DNA of 38,823 nt from JACZST01 sp964195155 (GCA_964195155.1 CAXMOP010000096.1:1-38823); one strand, 5' to 3'. Counted from the stretch's first letter, positions 15,760-24,748 are shown. A program made the numbers and translations. The notes: a model not told the origin generated them from the letters alone.

Positions 15760-17286
15760 TCACAATGCTTTGACAATCGAAATGTCCAGCCCGGGGAACG
15801 ATCGCAGGTATTCCCTCCGCTCCCGAGTCAGTTGAGCGACGATCGCGTCGTACTCCTGGGTCCGGCCCTGTCGCTCGTACAGCAGCCTTGGCTGGAGCAA
15901 TTCGACGTCGTCAAAGCCGGGCACATCGGTGGCGATGAGGTATCCGAAGTCGGGATCCTCCTTCCAGGTGATCGAGCCCTCCACGATCGCCTGGACCACC
16001 GCCGAGCTGTGCCGGATCTCAACCTTCTTGGACCGATCGTCATGTTCGTCACCACCGACGCGGCCGGTCGACATGAGGTACACCTCGACGTCGGGCATGG
16101 TGTCGAGCAGCTCGAGCAGCCGGTTTCCCTGCAGTGCGTCGTTGGTGAAGAAAAACGGGTTGGTCCCGGGGATCCTCAGGCTCTTACCGGCCTCGGCAGC
16201 CCCTCCCGCCGAGGTTCCCTTGGTCTCGCCGAGCATGAAGTAAGCGCCGATCTGATCACCGTCCAGCTTGGCGACCGCCGGAATGATGTTCTCATTGCGA
16301 TTGAGCAGCAGGATGTAGTTGGCGGGGGGGAGGTCACGCGGGTCTCGATGCCGGATGTTTGCCAGCGGAAAGGTCGAGCGGCCGTTGCGGGTGTCCGAGT
16401 CGTTGAAGAAATCCACGGTCCCGTCGGCATCGACGTGCGTGTTCTCGAGCCAGGCGTCCCGACGGGTCGTTCCGCCATGGATGGTCGGCTCGTCGTTGGG
16501 GTCAAGGCCGTAGGTCTTGGCAAAGCAGCCGTTCTCGGTCGAGTACACCACACCGCCGGGGAACAGGCCGACAAAGTCGTCCTGCACCGGAAGTGAGCCG
16601 AGCTGCTGACGGAAGGTCGTCGTGGTCTTCCCCGTACCGGACAGCCCGAGGATGAGCATGACCTTCTCCTCGCCCGCCACGTCGGGGAAGGTCTTGAGGC
16701 CGGAGTGCAGGGCGAGCCCGCCGCGGGCGAAGACCAGATGGTTCCACATGCGAAGCCCGCCCATCTTCGACTCACCGAAGTAGTCGGAGCCAAGGACCCT
16801 GGTGACGTGGTGATCATGGTCGACGAGGATCAGCCGGTCGTCCGGCTTGCCGGGCGCAGGGAGGCCAGGGGTGTAGATCACCGTGAACTCCGGCTCCCAG
16901 GCGTCGTCCTTCGGAAAGAACAGCTGCTGCTGCATCGCCGGGATGTTGGACTGCGTCCGTTCGATGTAGACCCGGCAGGGCGTGCGGAATGCTTCGTCCG
17001 GGCCGATGTAACCCTCGACCAGCACCATGTCCTGGTCTGCGATGTAGGCGTCCTGGGTTGACGCCCACTCCTCGTACTCGGCCCGGGTGATCGATGGCTT
17101 GTACTCCTCGTCGTCGTCCACGAAGAACGTCGAGCCGCTCAGGCGCGCCTTCACCGTGGCCTTGTAGTTGAGGTTGTCGAACTCGGTGACGGTGACATTC
17201 GGGGTGTACTCGAGAACCCACGCCCGCATCTCTTCCTGCGATGGGTTCACCGCTACCGAGGCGGCGGACGGAAGGGACATCACCAC
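15760..17286 (-). CDS. pckA: Phosphoenolpyruvate carboxykinase (ATP)
   Basis: The roughly 508-residue enzyme turns oxaloacetate and ATP into PEP, CO2 and ADP, the entry to gluconeogenesis. The kinase loop GLSGTGKTTTT, the metal-binding GLFPGGVVYSTENGCFAKT segment, and LLNRNENIIPAVAK and GETKGTSAGGAAEAG match the ATP-dependent family. I place the start at GTG 17286, because AAGGAG lies exactly 6 nt before it; the ATG at 17280 is 12 nt away and less likely. FBP aldolase ends 14 nt upstream on the same strand, and the ribosome binding site lies in this gap, so both gluconeogenic genes are probably one transcript. Confidence 0.93.
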   Translation of the reverse strand: MVMSLPSAASVAVNPSQEEMRAWVLEYTPNVTVTEFDNLNYKATVKARLSGSTFFVDDDEEYKPSITRAEYEEWASTQDAYIADQDMVLVEGYIGPDEAFRTPCRVYIERTQSNIPAMQQQLFFPKDDAWEPEFTVIYTPGLPAPGKPDDRLILVDHDHHVTRVLGSDYFGESKMGGLRMWNHLVFARGGLALHSGLKTFPDVAGEEKVMLILGLSGTGKTTTTFRQQLGSLPVQDDFVGLFPGGVVYSTENGCFAKTYGLDPNDEPTIHGGTTRRDAWLENTHVDADGTVDFFNDSDTRNGRSTFPLANIRHRDPRDLPPANYILLLNRNENIIPAVAKLDGDQIGAYFMLGETKGTSAGGAAEAGKSLRIPGTNPFFFTNDALQGNRLLELLDTMPDVEVYLMSTGRVGGDEHDDRSKKVEIRHSSAVVQAIVEGSITWKEDPDFGYLIATDVPGFDDVELLQPRLLYERQGRTQEYDAIVAQLTRERREYLRSFPGLDISIVKAL

Positions 17287-17300
17287 TGTTGGCTCCTTGG

Positions 17301-18353
17301 CTAGGCGATCGTGATCGAGTCGTCGAGATACACGTCCTGGATGGCATGGAGCAGCGCCACCCCTTCGTCCATGGGACGCTGGAAGGCCTTTCGCCCCGAG
17401 ATGAGCCCGGTGCCCCCTGCCCGCTTGTTGATGACCGCGGTTCGAATCGCCTGCTCGAGATCCCCGGCACCGCCGGACGCCCCACCCGAGTTGATGAGGC
17501 CGGCCCTGCCCATGAAGGAGTTGGCGACCTGCCACCTGGTCAGGTCGATGGGGTGGTCGCTGGTGAGCTCGCTGTAGACGAGTGGGCTGGTACGGCCGAA
17601 CCCGACGGCGCCGTATCCATCATTCGACTCCGGCAGCTTCTGCTTGATGATGTCGGCCTGGATCGTCACCCCCATATGGTTGGCCTGGCCGGTGAGATCG
17701 GCGGAGAGTTCGTAGTTCACCCCGTCGACGGAGAACTCTGGATTCCGCACGTAGGTCCAAAGGACGGTGAACATCCCGTAGTCGTGGGCAAGGGCAAACG
17801 CCTCGGAAACCTCCTGGAGCTGCCGCATTGCCTCGTCGGAGCCGAAGTAGACGGTGGCGCCGACTCCGGCGGCCCCGAGGTTCCACGCCTGGTCGACCGA
17901 GGCGAACATCGTCTGGTCGTACTTGGCCGGGTAGGTCAGCAGCTCGTTGTGGTTGAGCTTGGCGATGAACGGGATCCGGTGTGCGTAGGTGCGCGACACG
18001 ATCCCGAGCAGACCCACGGTGCTCGCAACGGCGTTCGCATCGCCGGCCAGAGCGAGCTCGATGAGGTTGGCAGGATCGAAGTACGCCGGATTCGGCGCAA
18101 ACGACGCCGCCGCGGAGTGCTCGATGCCCTGATCGACCGGCAGGATCGATAGATACCCGGTCCCTGCCAGCCTCCCCGTGTTGTACAGCTGGGTCAGGTT
18201 GCGCAGAACCTGTGAACTCCGGTCGGACTTGGCCAGTACTCGGTCGATGAAATCCGGCCCCGGCAGGTGGAGATCTTCCTTGGGAATCCCTTTGGCGTCA
18301 TAGGTCAGCAACGAGTCGGCCTCGTCGCCGAGCATGGCCTGGATGTCGGTCAA
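17301..18353 (-). CDS. fbaB: Class I fructose-bisphosphate aldolase (DhnA/FbaB type)
   Basis: The 350-residue length equals that of E. coli FbaB. Typical segments are SILPVDQGIEHSAAASFAPN, AKLNHNELLTYP, NLGAAGVGATVYFGS, INSGGASGG and NKRAGGTGLISGRKAFQRP, the latter region holding lysines expected near the Schiff-base site. The enzyme makes and cleaves fructose 1,6-bisphosphate without a metal ion. I chose TTG 18353 because AAGGAG lies 5 nt before it; a TTG at 18368 lies in front of that ribosome binding site and is unlikely. The gene is followed closely by pckA, consistent with a gluconeogenic job. Confidence 0.92.
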   Translation of the reverse strand: MTDIQAMLGDEADSLLTYDAKGIPKEDLHLPGPDFIDRVLAKSDRSSQVLRNLTQLYNTGRLAGTGYLSILPVDQGIEHSAAASFAPNPAYFDPANLIELALAGDANAVASTVGLLGIVSRTYAHRIPFIAKLNHNELLTYPAKYDQTMFASVDQAWNLGAAGVGATVYFGSDEAMRQLQEVSEAFALAHDYGMFTVLWTYVRNPEFSVDGVNYELSADLTGQANHMGVTIQADIIKQKLPESNDGYGAVGFGRTSPLVYSELTSDHPIDLTRWQVANSFMGRAGLINSGGASGGAGDLEQAIRTAVINKRAGGTGLISGRKAFQRPMDEGVALLHAIQDVYLDDSITIA

Positions 18354-18414
18354 GTGGGCTCCTTGCAACTGGTCGTAGACGGATTATCGCGGATGCGGCG
18401 CGATTCGGCACATG

Positions 18415-18445
18415 GAGTCGCGAGTCGCGAGTCGCGAGTCGCGAG
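18415..18445. repeat. Tandem heptamer repeat (GAGTCGC x4)
   Basis: Four exact copies of GAGTCGC lie head to tail at 18415-18442, followed by a partial GAG. Each junction forms the palindrome TCGCGA. The array lies about 60 nt upstream of the fbaB start, in the short intergenic gap, where it could affect transcription; slippage-prone repeat expansion is another simple explanation. Confidence 0.8.
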
Positions 18446-18501
18446 ACCGAAACCGAGGACCGAATCGCTGCCCTCCAGGGCCAGCCAGATCACGCAGTCG
18501 T

Positions 18502-18555
18502 CGGCGAGCGGCTAGCGAGCCATGCTTTTCTTGGCGGCTCGCAGTTCGCTCGCCG
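18502..18555 (-). terminator. Long imperfect hairpin downstream of the phosphohexomutase gene
   Basis: Arms 18502-18521 and 18536-18555 are 20 nt each and pair at 16 positions (9 bp outer, 7 bp inner, 4 nt internal mismatch) around a 14 nt loop. It lies about 50 nt past the phosphohexomutase stop on the minus strand and before fbaB. Position suggests a terminator, but no T-tract follows, so a mobile palindromic element or RNA-stability structure is also possible. Confidence 0.5.
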
Positions 18556-18603
18556 CCTGACTGCCTGAGCGTTTCGTTCTCTGAGCGCGAAGCAATTCGG
18601 TTT

Positions 18604-20298
18604 CTAGAACCCCAGAAAGTCGACCAGATCCGTGGCGACCGCGTCGGCCTTTTCCAGTAGCCGCGCCTCGGTGGCCTGCCAGTGCTCGCCCGCATCGGCG
18701 CGTAGATCGACATAGATCTTCAGCTTCGGCTCCGTCCCCGACGGGCGAACCAGGGCCCGTCCCTGCTCCCCGAGGGCGAACTCGACGAGGGTTGTCTCCG
18801 CCAGGTAGCGCGGCCGATCGCCGGCGCCATCGCGGTAGTCGACGGTCCCGGTCACCTCGATCCCGGCAAGGCTCTCCGGGGTCGCATCGGCAAGCGATGC
18901 CATGGCAGCCTCGATCTCCGAAGCGCCGTCCGCACCCGGTCGCGTCACCGACTGCTGGGTGCTCGCCCAGACACCGTGCCGCCGGTACAGGGTGCCGAGG
19001 CGATCCCAGACGGTTGCCTGTTCGGAGCGCGCCTCGGCGGCGAGAACGGCGAACGCGACCGCCGCCGAGATGCCGTCCTTATCGCGCACGGTCCGACCAA
19101 CCGAGTACCCGAGCGCCTCTTCGTAGCCGAAGACGAAGGTGCCCTCGCCCGCCTCCTCGAGATCGAGGGCGGCATTCCAGATCCACTTGAACCCGGTCAG
19201 CGTCTGGTCGTAGGTGGCATGGTGATCGGACGCTATTTCCGCAAGCATCGGGGACGAGACGATGCTGGTGAGCACGATCGGCCGGTCGACGTCGGCGTGG
19301 CGCAGCAGGAAGTCCGCAAGAAGAACGCCGATCTGGTTGCCGGTGAGCTGTACATAGCCGCCGTCCGGCTCCGGGAGGGAGACCGCCAGACGATCGGTAT
19401 CGGGATCGTTGGCGAGGACGAGGTCGGCGTCGATCGCAGAAGCGAGCTCGTGGGCACGGTCCATCGCACCCGGCTCCTCCGGGTTGGGGAAGGCGACCGT
19501 AGGAAAGCGACCATCCGGTTCCAACTGTGCGGCAACGGGATGCACGGTGGTGAAACCGAAACGCTCGAGTGCGGACAGCACGAATCGCCCTCCGACACCG
19601 TGCATGGCGGTGTACACGATGGAGAGGGTCCGGTCCCCGGCGACCAACGGCAGCGTTTCAGCCACCTCCTTGAGGTAGAGGTCGAAGAGATCATCGGGCA
19701 CCAGGCCGGCACGGTCACCCAGGATCTCGGCCCGCGGCACTTCGATCGCCGGTCCAACCGCCTGAATGGCATCGGCGATCTCACGGTCGGTCGGCGGAAC
19801 GATCTGAACCGCGTCGGCGGCATAGACCTTGTACCCGTTGTCCGCGGGCGGATTGTGGCTGGCGGTCACGACCACCGCGGCCAATGCCTCGAGGCGCCTG
19901 GCTGCATACGCCACCAGGGGCGTCGGCACCGGATCTTGGAAGTACCGGACCTCGAGGCCGGCGGCGACGAGCACGGCGATTACGTCGTCCATGAAGATGC
20001 CGGACGACACTCTGGCGTCCCTGCCGACTACCACCGGGGCGCGTGCAGCGGTGGTGGTTGCGAGGAGGTGATCGGCCAGACCCCGGCTGGCGCGGATGAC
20101 GGTCGCTCGATTCATCCGGTTCGAACCGGCCTCGACGCGCCCGCGCAGGCCGGCGGTTCCGAACCGGAGGGTTGCACCCATCCGCTCCTGCAGCTCGACC
20201 GCTTCGCCGGCGTCGAGGATTGCGCGAAGCTCTCGCCTGGTCTCCGGATCGGGATCGCCGGCGATCCAGGCCTCTGCCGCGGCCGTGAGGTCGGTCAT
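18604..20298 (-). CDS. Phospho-sugar mutase (phosphoglucomutase/phosphomannomutase family)
   Basis: The 564-residue protein has all four signature segments of the alpha-D-phosphohexomutase family: active-site serine TASHNPPADNGYKVY, metal-binding NDPDTDRLAV, sugar-binding GYEEALGYSVG and phosphate-binding RPSGTEPKLKIY. It isomerises hexose 1- and 6-phosphates; the long form with a RFGTAGLRG N-terminus is usual for PgmA/DeoB-like PGM of Gram-positive bacteria and also for phosphopentomutase 2, so the exact sugar is open. ATG 20298 fits the family start. It is divergent from glpD with a 67 nt gap. Confidence 0.9.
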   Translation of the reverse strand: MTDLTAAAEAWIAGDPDPETRRELRAILDAGEAVELQERMGATLRFGTAGLRGRVEAGSNRMNRATVIRASRGLADHLLATTTAARAPVVVGRDARVSSGIFMDDVIAVLVAAGLEVRYFQDPVPTPLVAYAARRLEALAAVVVTASHNPPADNGYKVYAADAVQIVPPTDREIADAIQAVGPAIEVPRAEILGDRAGLVPDDLFDLYLKEVAETLPLVAGDRTLSIVYTAMHGVGGRFVLSALERFGFTTVHPVAAQLEPDGRFPTVAFPNPEEPGAMDRAHELASAIDADLVLANDPDTDRLAVSLPEPDGGYVQLTGNQIGVLLADFLLRHADVDRPIVLTSIVSSPMLAEIASDHHATYDQTLTGFKWIWNAALDLEEAGEGTFVFGYEEALGYSVGRTVRDKDGISAAVAFAVLAAEARSEQATVWDRLGTLYRRHGVWASTQQSVTRPGADGASEIEAAMASLADATPESLAGIEVTGTVDYRDGAGDRPRYLAETTLVEFALGEQGRALVRPSGTEPKLKIYVDLRADAGEHWQATEARLLEKADAVATDLVDFLGF

Positions 20299-20365
20299 CG
20301 CGCACGAGGCTACCGGCAGGGCCGAACCGCTGGCCAGCAAGGCCGGGTCGGTACGCTCGCCGGTA

Positions 20366-22072
20366 ATGATTGATCCCTCACGGCTCGGACCATCTCAACG
20401 GCGGATCGCCCTCGAACGCCTGGTCGACGAGCGGTTTGACGTCGCCGTGATCGGTGGCGGATCGACGGGGACCGGTGCCGCTCTCGATGCTGCTTCCCGG
20501 GGCCTCAGCGTGGCACTTGTCGAGCAGCGCGACATCGCCTCGGGCACATCGAGCCGCTCGTCGAAGCTCATCCATGGGGGGCTGCGCTATTTGGAGCACC
20601 TCGACTTTGGGCTAGTGCGCGAGGCGCTCAGAGAGCGCGGGCTGTTGCTCACGAAGCTCGCACCGCATCTGGTATACCCGGTCCCGTTCGTTTACCCCTT
20701 CCGCAACCGGCTCTGGGAGCGCGCGTACGTGGGTGCGGGCGTGGGCATCTACGACGCCATGGCCGCCACCGGAGCAAACCCTCTGCCTCGCCAGAGACAG
20801 TTGTCGCACCGCTCGCTGCTGAATCTCATGCCCGGGCTCGATCCCGACGCCTTCGTCGGCGGTCTCCGCTACTACGACGGCGGTACCGACGACGCTCGCG
20901 TCGTCACCGCCCTGGCCCGGACCGCCGGGCGCGAAGGCGCGGTCGTCGCCACCAGCGTGCGGGTCCTGCGCATCCTGCGGGAGGGGGATCGGGTGGTCGG
21001 GATCGTTGCCGTCGACCTGGAATCCGGCCGCGAGCTCCGCGTCCAGGCCGACGTAGTGATCAACGCCACCGGAGTGTGGACCGATGGTGTCGAGCGCCTC
21101 GTCGAAGACCCGGTACGCGACGTGACCGCCTCCAAGGGCATCCATCTCGTGGTTCCCGGCAACCGGATCGAAGCGAGCGCCGGCCTCATCACCAGGACCG
21201 CCCACAGCGTGCTGTTCGTCATTCCGTTCCACGGGAACTGGCTGGTGGGCACCACCGACACACCATGGGATCTTGACCTCGCGCACCCCGCGGCGAGCGC
21301 CGACGACATCGACTACGTCCTCGCGGAAGTCAATCAGCTGCTCGCCAGACCGTTGGGGCGCAGCGACATTCGCGGCGTCTACGCCGGCCTACGGCCGCTA
21401 GTGACGGGCGGGAAGGGCCCGACGACCCAGCTCAGCCGCGAACATGCCATCAGTCGCCCGGCGCCCGGCATGCTCACCATCGCGGGCGGAAAGCTCACCA
21501 CCTACCGGGTCATGGCAAAGGACGTCGTCGACGCCGCGGTTCGAGAACGAGGAGTCGCCGCCGGCAATAGCAGGACCGCCGATCTCCCCCTGGTGGGTGC
21601 CGAGGATTGGACCAATCTCTGGGCGGGCCGGGGCCGGCTGGCCACCGACACCGGGTTCACCCTGCCGATGATCGAACATCTGCTCCGTCGACATGGATCG
21701 AACATCGGCGACCTCCTCGACCTGATCGCCGCCCGCCCCGAGCTCGGTCGCCGGCTCGATCCCGAGGCGCCGTACCTCAAAGCCGAGGTCGTATGGGCGG
21801 TGGAGAGCGAGGGGGCGCTGCACCTCGACGATATCCTCGCCAGGCGCACCCGGTTGTCGATCGAGGTCAAGGACCGCGGCGTCAAGGCCGCTCCGGAAGC
21901 CGCAAGACTCGTCGCACCGGTGCTCGGCTGGGACGAGGCCACGGTCGCTCGTGAGGTCGAGCACTACACGCTCAGGGTCGCCGCCGAGATCGAATCCCAG
22001 ACCCAGCCGAGCGATCACACCGCGGATGCGGCCCGCATGGGTGCTCCCGACGTCAGGACGATGGGGCACTGA
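20366..22072 (+). CDS. glpD: FAD-dependent glycerol-3-phosphate dehydrogenase
   Basis: The 568-residue protein has the FAD-binding VIGGGSTGTGAALDAASRG (residues about 29-47), GlpD signatures SSRSSKLIHGGLRYLE, ATGVWTD and GTTDTPWD, TIAGGKLTTYRVMAKD, and the C-terminal alpha-helical domain ending near VEHYTLRVA. It oxidises sn-glycerol 3-phosphate to dihydroxyacetone phosphate at the membrane and feeds electrons to quinone. ATG 20366 is chosen because the family N-terminus starts here; the frame is open further upstream within the divergent mutase gene. A perfect hairpin starts right after the stop. Confidence 0.93.
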   Translation: MIDPSRLGPSQRRIALERLVDERFDVAVIGGGSTGTGAALDAASRGLSVALVEQRDIASGTSSRSSKLIHGGLRYLEHLDFGLVREALRERGLLLTKLAPHLVYPVPFVYPFRNRLWERAYVGAGVGIYDAMAATGANPLPRQRQLSHRSLLNLMPGLDPDAFVGGLRYYDGGTDDARVVTALARTAGREGAVVATSVRVLRILREGDRVVGIVAVDLESGRELRVQADVVINATGVWTDGVERLVEDPVRDVTASKGIHLVVPGNRIEASAGLITRTAHSVLFVIPFHGNWLVGTTDTPWDLDLAHPAASADDIDYVLAEVNQLLARPLGRSDIRGVYAGLRPLVTGGKGPTTQLSREHAISRPAPGMLTIAGGKLTTYRVMAKDVVDAAVRERGVAAGNSRTADLPLVGAEDWTNLWAGRGRLATDTGFTLPMIEHLLRRHGSNIGDLLDLIAARPELGRRLDPEAPYLKAEVVWAVESEGALHLDDILARRTRLSIEVKDRGVKAAPEAARLVAPVLGWDEATVAREVEHYTLRVAAEIESQTQPSDHTADAARMGAPDVRTMGH

Positions 22073-22124
22073 CCGTTCTTGCGTAGCTAGGAGCGATATA
22101 TGGCCGTCTGCTACGCAAGAACGG
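22073..22124. terminator. Perfect 15-bp hairpin between convergent glpD and korB
   Basis: Arms CCGTTCTTGCGTAGC (22073-22087) and its exact reverse complement (22110-22124) enclose a 22 nt loop. The left arm starts at the base after the glpD stop and the right arm ends 2 nt before the korB stop. Being symmetric and between convergent genes, it can serve as a two-way terminator, although no T-tract is seen. Confidence 0.65.
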
Positions 22125-22126
22125 CG

Positions 22127-23452
22127 TTAACCCGCCAACTCCAGCCCGGTGTTCATCGCCTGGAGGTTGACCTCGGCGAAGGAACCGGCCGAGCACACGT
22201 CTCTCAGGGCGTCGAGTGGAAAGGGGTCGACCATGGTCATGGCGATAGTGGTGTACACCAGACCCATCGACGTCTTGGGGATCCGCTCGGTGGCCGCCTT
22301 CGGGTCGAAGACGACGACCTTGGCGTCGGTATCCAGCTCGGCGTAGTCGGGGATCGTGATCACGAGATCCTCCGCCGTCATACGCTCTAGGTACGGTCCG
22401 GCCTTGGCGAACCCATCACCGGAGATGATCAGCAACACGTCGGGACGGGTCACGGTGCGCAACGGCATCGGCTCCGGAGACAGCCACAGTTGGGATACCG
22501 AGTGCCCGGCCTTCACCGTGACCGGGAAATCATCTCTTTGGGCGGCCCAAAGCCCGGACTTGATGGCTCCGAAGGCGACCGACTTGACCGCCGAGCGGAT
22601 CTTGCCTCCCGCAGAGCCGGCGACGACGATCGACATCGGTCGGTCGAGATGGTGTTCGTGGGTGACGGGAATCGGCCTCGGCGTCGGGGGCGGCTTGCCG
22701 GCGAGATCGGCGTGGATGCGCCGGTAGCCGTCGGCGTACTCGACGACGTCGCGTTCGTACAACAACCCGGGCTCGAGGCCCCACGAGCGCATGTCCTCTT
22801 CCATCCCGGCCCTGGTGAACTTGTTGGCCCGGATGTAATACGCCGTGCACAGATCCCAGATGTCGAGCAGGGCAAACCCCGGCTTCTCGATCGCCTCGAC
22901 GAGCCGATCGGCGATGTCCTTGTCGAAGGACGAGCCCCGGTAGGCGTAGGCGGCGCCGTTGACGCCCACCGTGGCCACGATGTCGAGCGGGTGTTCCAGG
23001 TTGCCCAGCGGCGTGGTCGGGGTAACCCCGGCCTCGGGGGTGGTGACGGAGTGCTGGCCCCCCGTCATCCCGAAGTTCAGGTTGTTCATGACGATGACCG
23101 TGATCCCGATATTGCGCCGCGCCGCAGACAGCAGATGGGTGCCGCCGATGCCGGTGCCGCCGTCGCCCATCAGCACGATGACATCGAGCTCGGGGTTGGC
23201 CAGCTTGATGCCGGTGGCGTAGGTGCTCGAGCGCCCGTGCAGGCCGTGGAATGCCGAGGTGGTGAAGTATTCGTCGGAGAGCCCGACACAGCCAATGTCC
23301 GAGACCAGCACGACCTGGGACGGGTCCATGTCGAGCCGGATCATCGCCTCGTTCAGCCGGTCGAGAATGATGCTGTGCCCGCACCCGGGACAGAACGGGT
23401 ACTTGTCCTCGGTGCGGTAGGTGGCGATGGGGGTGACGGTGATCGTGCTCAT
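22127..23452 (-). CDS. korB: 2-oxoacid:ferredoxin oxidoreductase, fused beta and gamma subunits
   Basis: The 441-residue protein has two parts. Residues about 1-285 are the thiamine-diphosphate beta subunit, with cluster cysteines CPGCGH, SDIGCVG and DLCTAYY, and the TPP motif MGDGGTGIGGTHLL...NNLNFGMTGGQ. Residues about 290-435 match the gamma subunit (SIVVAGSAGGKIRSAV, KAGHSVSQLWLSPEPM, LLIISGDGFAKAGPYL). The complex makes acyl-CoA from 2-oxoacids and reduces ferredoxin, or runs in reverse. In mycobacterial KorAB the gamma domain is fused to alpha instead, so this arrangement is different. The ATG overlaps the alpha gene stop by 4 nt. Substrate (2-oxoglutarate, pyruvate or branched chain) is not clear. 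Confidence 0.88.
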   Translation of the reverse strand: MSTITVTPIATYRTEDKYPFCPGCGHSIILDRLNEAMIRLDMDPSQVVLVSDIGCVGLSDEYFTTSAFHGLHGRSSTYATGIKLANPELDVIVLMGDGGTGIGGTHLLSAARRNIGITVIVMNNLNFGMTGGQHSVTTPEAGVTPTTPLGNLEHPLDIVATVGVNGAAYAYRGSSFDKDIADRLVEAIEKPGFALLDIWDLCTAYYIRANKFTRAGMEEDMRSWGLEPGLLYERDVVEYADGYRRIHADLAGKPPPTPRPIPVTHEHHLDRPMSIVVAGSAGGKIRSAVKSVAFGAIKSGLWAAQRDDFPVTVKAGHSVSQLWLSPEPMPLRTVTRPDVLLIISGDGFAKAGPYLERMTAEDLVITIPDYAELDTDAKVVVFDPKAATERIPKTSMGLVYTTIAMTMVDPFPLDALRDVCSAGSFAEVNLQAMNTGLELAG

Positions 23453-24570
23453 GAGAAGGTATCGACAATCTCTTCAAGGGTAATGAGCTCACCGTCGATG
23501 CGGTTGACGCCGAGCACGTCGCGGTCGCCGGCGATTCGCTCGATCTCTCTGCGGTAGAGGCCCATGTTCAGCTCGGGGACGATGACCCGCTCGATTCCCT
23601 CCATGGCTTCAGCGAGGGCCCGCTCGGGAACCGGCCACAGGCTGTGGACGACCAGCATTGACGTCGGGGTGCCTCCGTCACGCGACTGCTCTACGGCGGC
23701 GCGCGACGCACCGGCGGAAACCCCGTAGGAGATCACCAGCGTCTTCGCTCCGGCGTCGAGGTCAGCGTCGACGAACTCGAGCTCGTCGAGATGGTCTTCG
23801 ATCTTGGCGATGAGGTGCTCGTTGAGCGCAGCCACCTTTTCTGGGAGCTTGGTGATGTAGGCGCCCTCGTCGTGGGTGGATCCGGTGACGCGGAAGGGGT
23901 CGCCCTCGCCGTACTGGCGGATTGGTGACACCTTCCCGGGCTGGTCAAAGGCGTGCGGGAGGCCGCTGGTTCTCGTCGGCCGCTCAACCGGTTCCACCGC
24001 TGGATAGTCGGCCACGTCGACCGCAGACAAAGTCATCCCCAGCTCCTTGTCCGACACGACGAATACCGGCAGGCGAAACCGTTCCGCAAGCTCGAAGGCC
24101 TTGACGGTGAGTGCATAGGACTCGGGGACGGTGCTGGGCGCCAGCACGATTACGGGATAGCCGCCGCCGGTTCCCCAACGGACGAACTGGACGTCGCCCT
24201 GGGCCACGGTGGTGGCGCCGCCGGTCGCCGGGCCGAGTCGCTGCATGTGGACGATCACCAGCGGCACCTCTCCCATGATGGCGAGGCCGATGTTCTCCGA
24301 GTACAAGCTGAGCCCGGGTGCGCTGCTGGCGGTCATCGCCTTGGCGCCGGCCATGGCAGCGCCGATGCACATCCCGATCGAGGCGATCTCATCTTCGCCC
24401 TGCATGGCCACTCCCCCGACCTTGGGGAGCTCGTTGGTCATCTGCATGAGGATTGCTGATGCGGGGGTGATCGGGTACCCGGCGAAGAAGGTGCAGCCGG
24501 CATCGAGTGCGCCGCGCACGATGGCGGTGGCGCCGTCGATGTACTCGTACGCGCGTGCAGAGGTCGTCAC
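23449..24570 (-). CDS. korA: 2-oxoacid:ferredoxin oxidoreductase alpha subunit
   Basis: The 373-residue protein has the pyrimidine-binding alpha domain (GYPITPASAILMQM near residue 30, EDEIASIGMCIGAAMAG, TASSAPGLSLYSENIG, RLGPATGGATTVAQGD) and the C-terminal domain II with VSYG-like KTLVISYGVSAG and VVHSLWPVPERAL. No gamma domain is attached; that is on the beta subunit. I chose GTG 24570, which starts the domain (TTSARAYEYIDGATAIV); no ribosome binding site is visible, so the message may be leaderless. The frame is open upstream through a hairpin region. korB follows with a 4 nt overlap. Confidence 0.88.
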   Translation of the reverse strand: MTTSARAYEYIDGATAIVRGALDAGCTFFAGYPITPASAILMQMTNELPKVGGVAMQGEDEIASIGMCIGAAMAGAKAMTASSAPGLSLYSENIGLAIMGEVPLVIVHMQRLGPATGGATTVAQGDVQFVRWGTGGGYPVIVLAPSTVPESYALTVKAFELAERFRLPVFVVSDKELGMTLSAVDVADYPAVEPVERPTRTSGLPHAFDQPGKVSPIRQYGEGDPFRVTGSTHDEGAYITKLPEKVAALNEHLIAKIEDHLDELEFVDADLDAGAKTLVISYGVSAGASRAAVEQSRDGGTPTSMLVVHSLWPVPERALAEAMEGIERVIVPELNMGLYRREIERIAGDRDVLGVNRIDGELITLEEIVDTFS

Positions 24571-24601
24571 AACCGGGAGGCTAGGGGTGACCCGTGTTCT
24601 T

Positions 24602-24652
24602 CGTCGCGTGCGCTTAGGACCACACCTGATGTGGTTGTAGGCGCACGCGACG
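24602..24652. repeat. Long inverted repeat between divergent korA and the PAP2-kinase gene
   Basis: Arms 24602-24624 and 24630-24652 pair at 20 of 23 positions: a perfect 12-bp outer stem (CGTCGCGTGCGC), a 5 nt mismatched section and a perfect 6-bp inner stem (ACCACA/TGTGGT) around a 5 nt loop. It lies 32 nt upstream of korA and about 97 nt upstream of the other gene, so it may be an operator, an attenuating structure or a palindromic repeat element. Confidence 0.7.
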
Positions 24653-24748
24653 TTATTCCTCGCCGGCATGACGTAGATTGAGCTTTGCGACGAGGAGGCG
24701 ACCACGTCCTACGACCCACTGCTGGAAAACGTCGGGAAGCAGCGTGAG

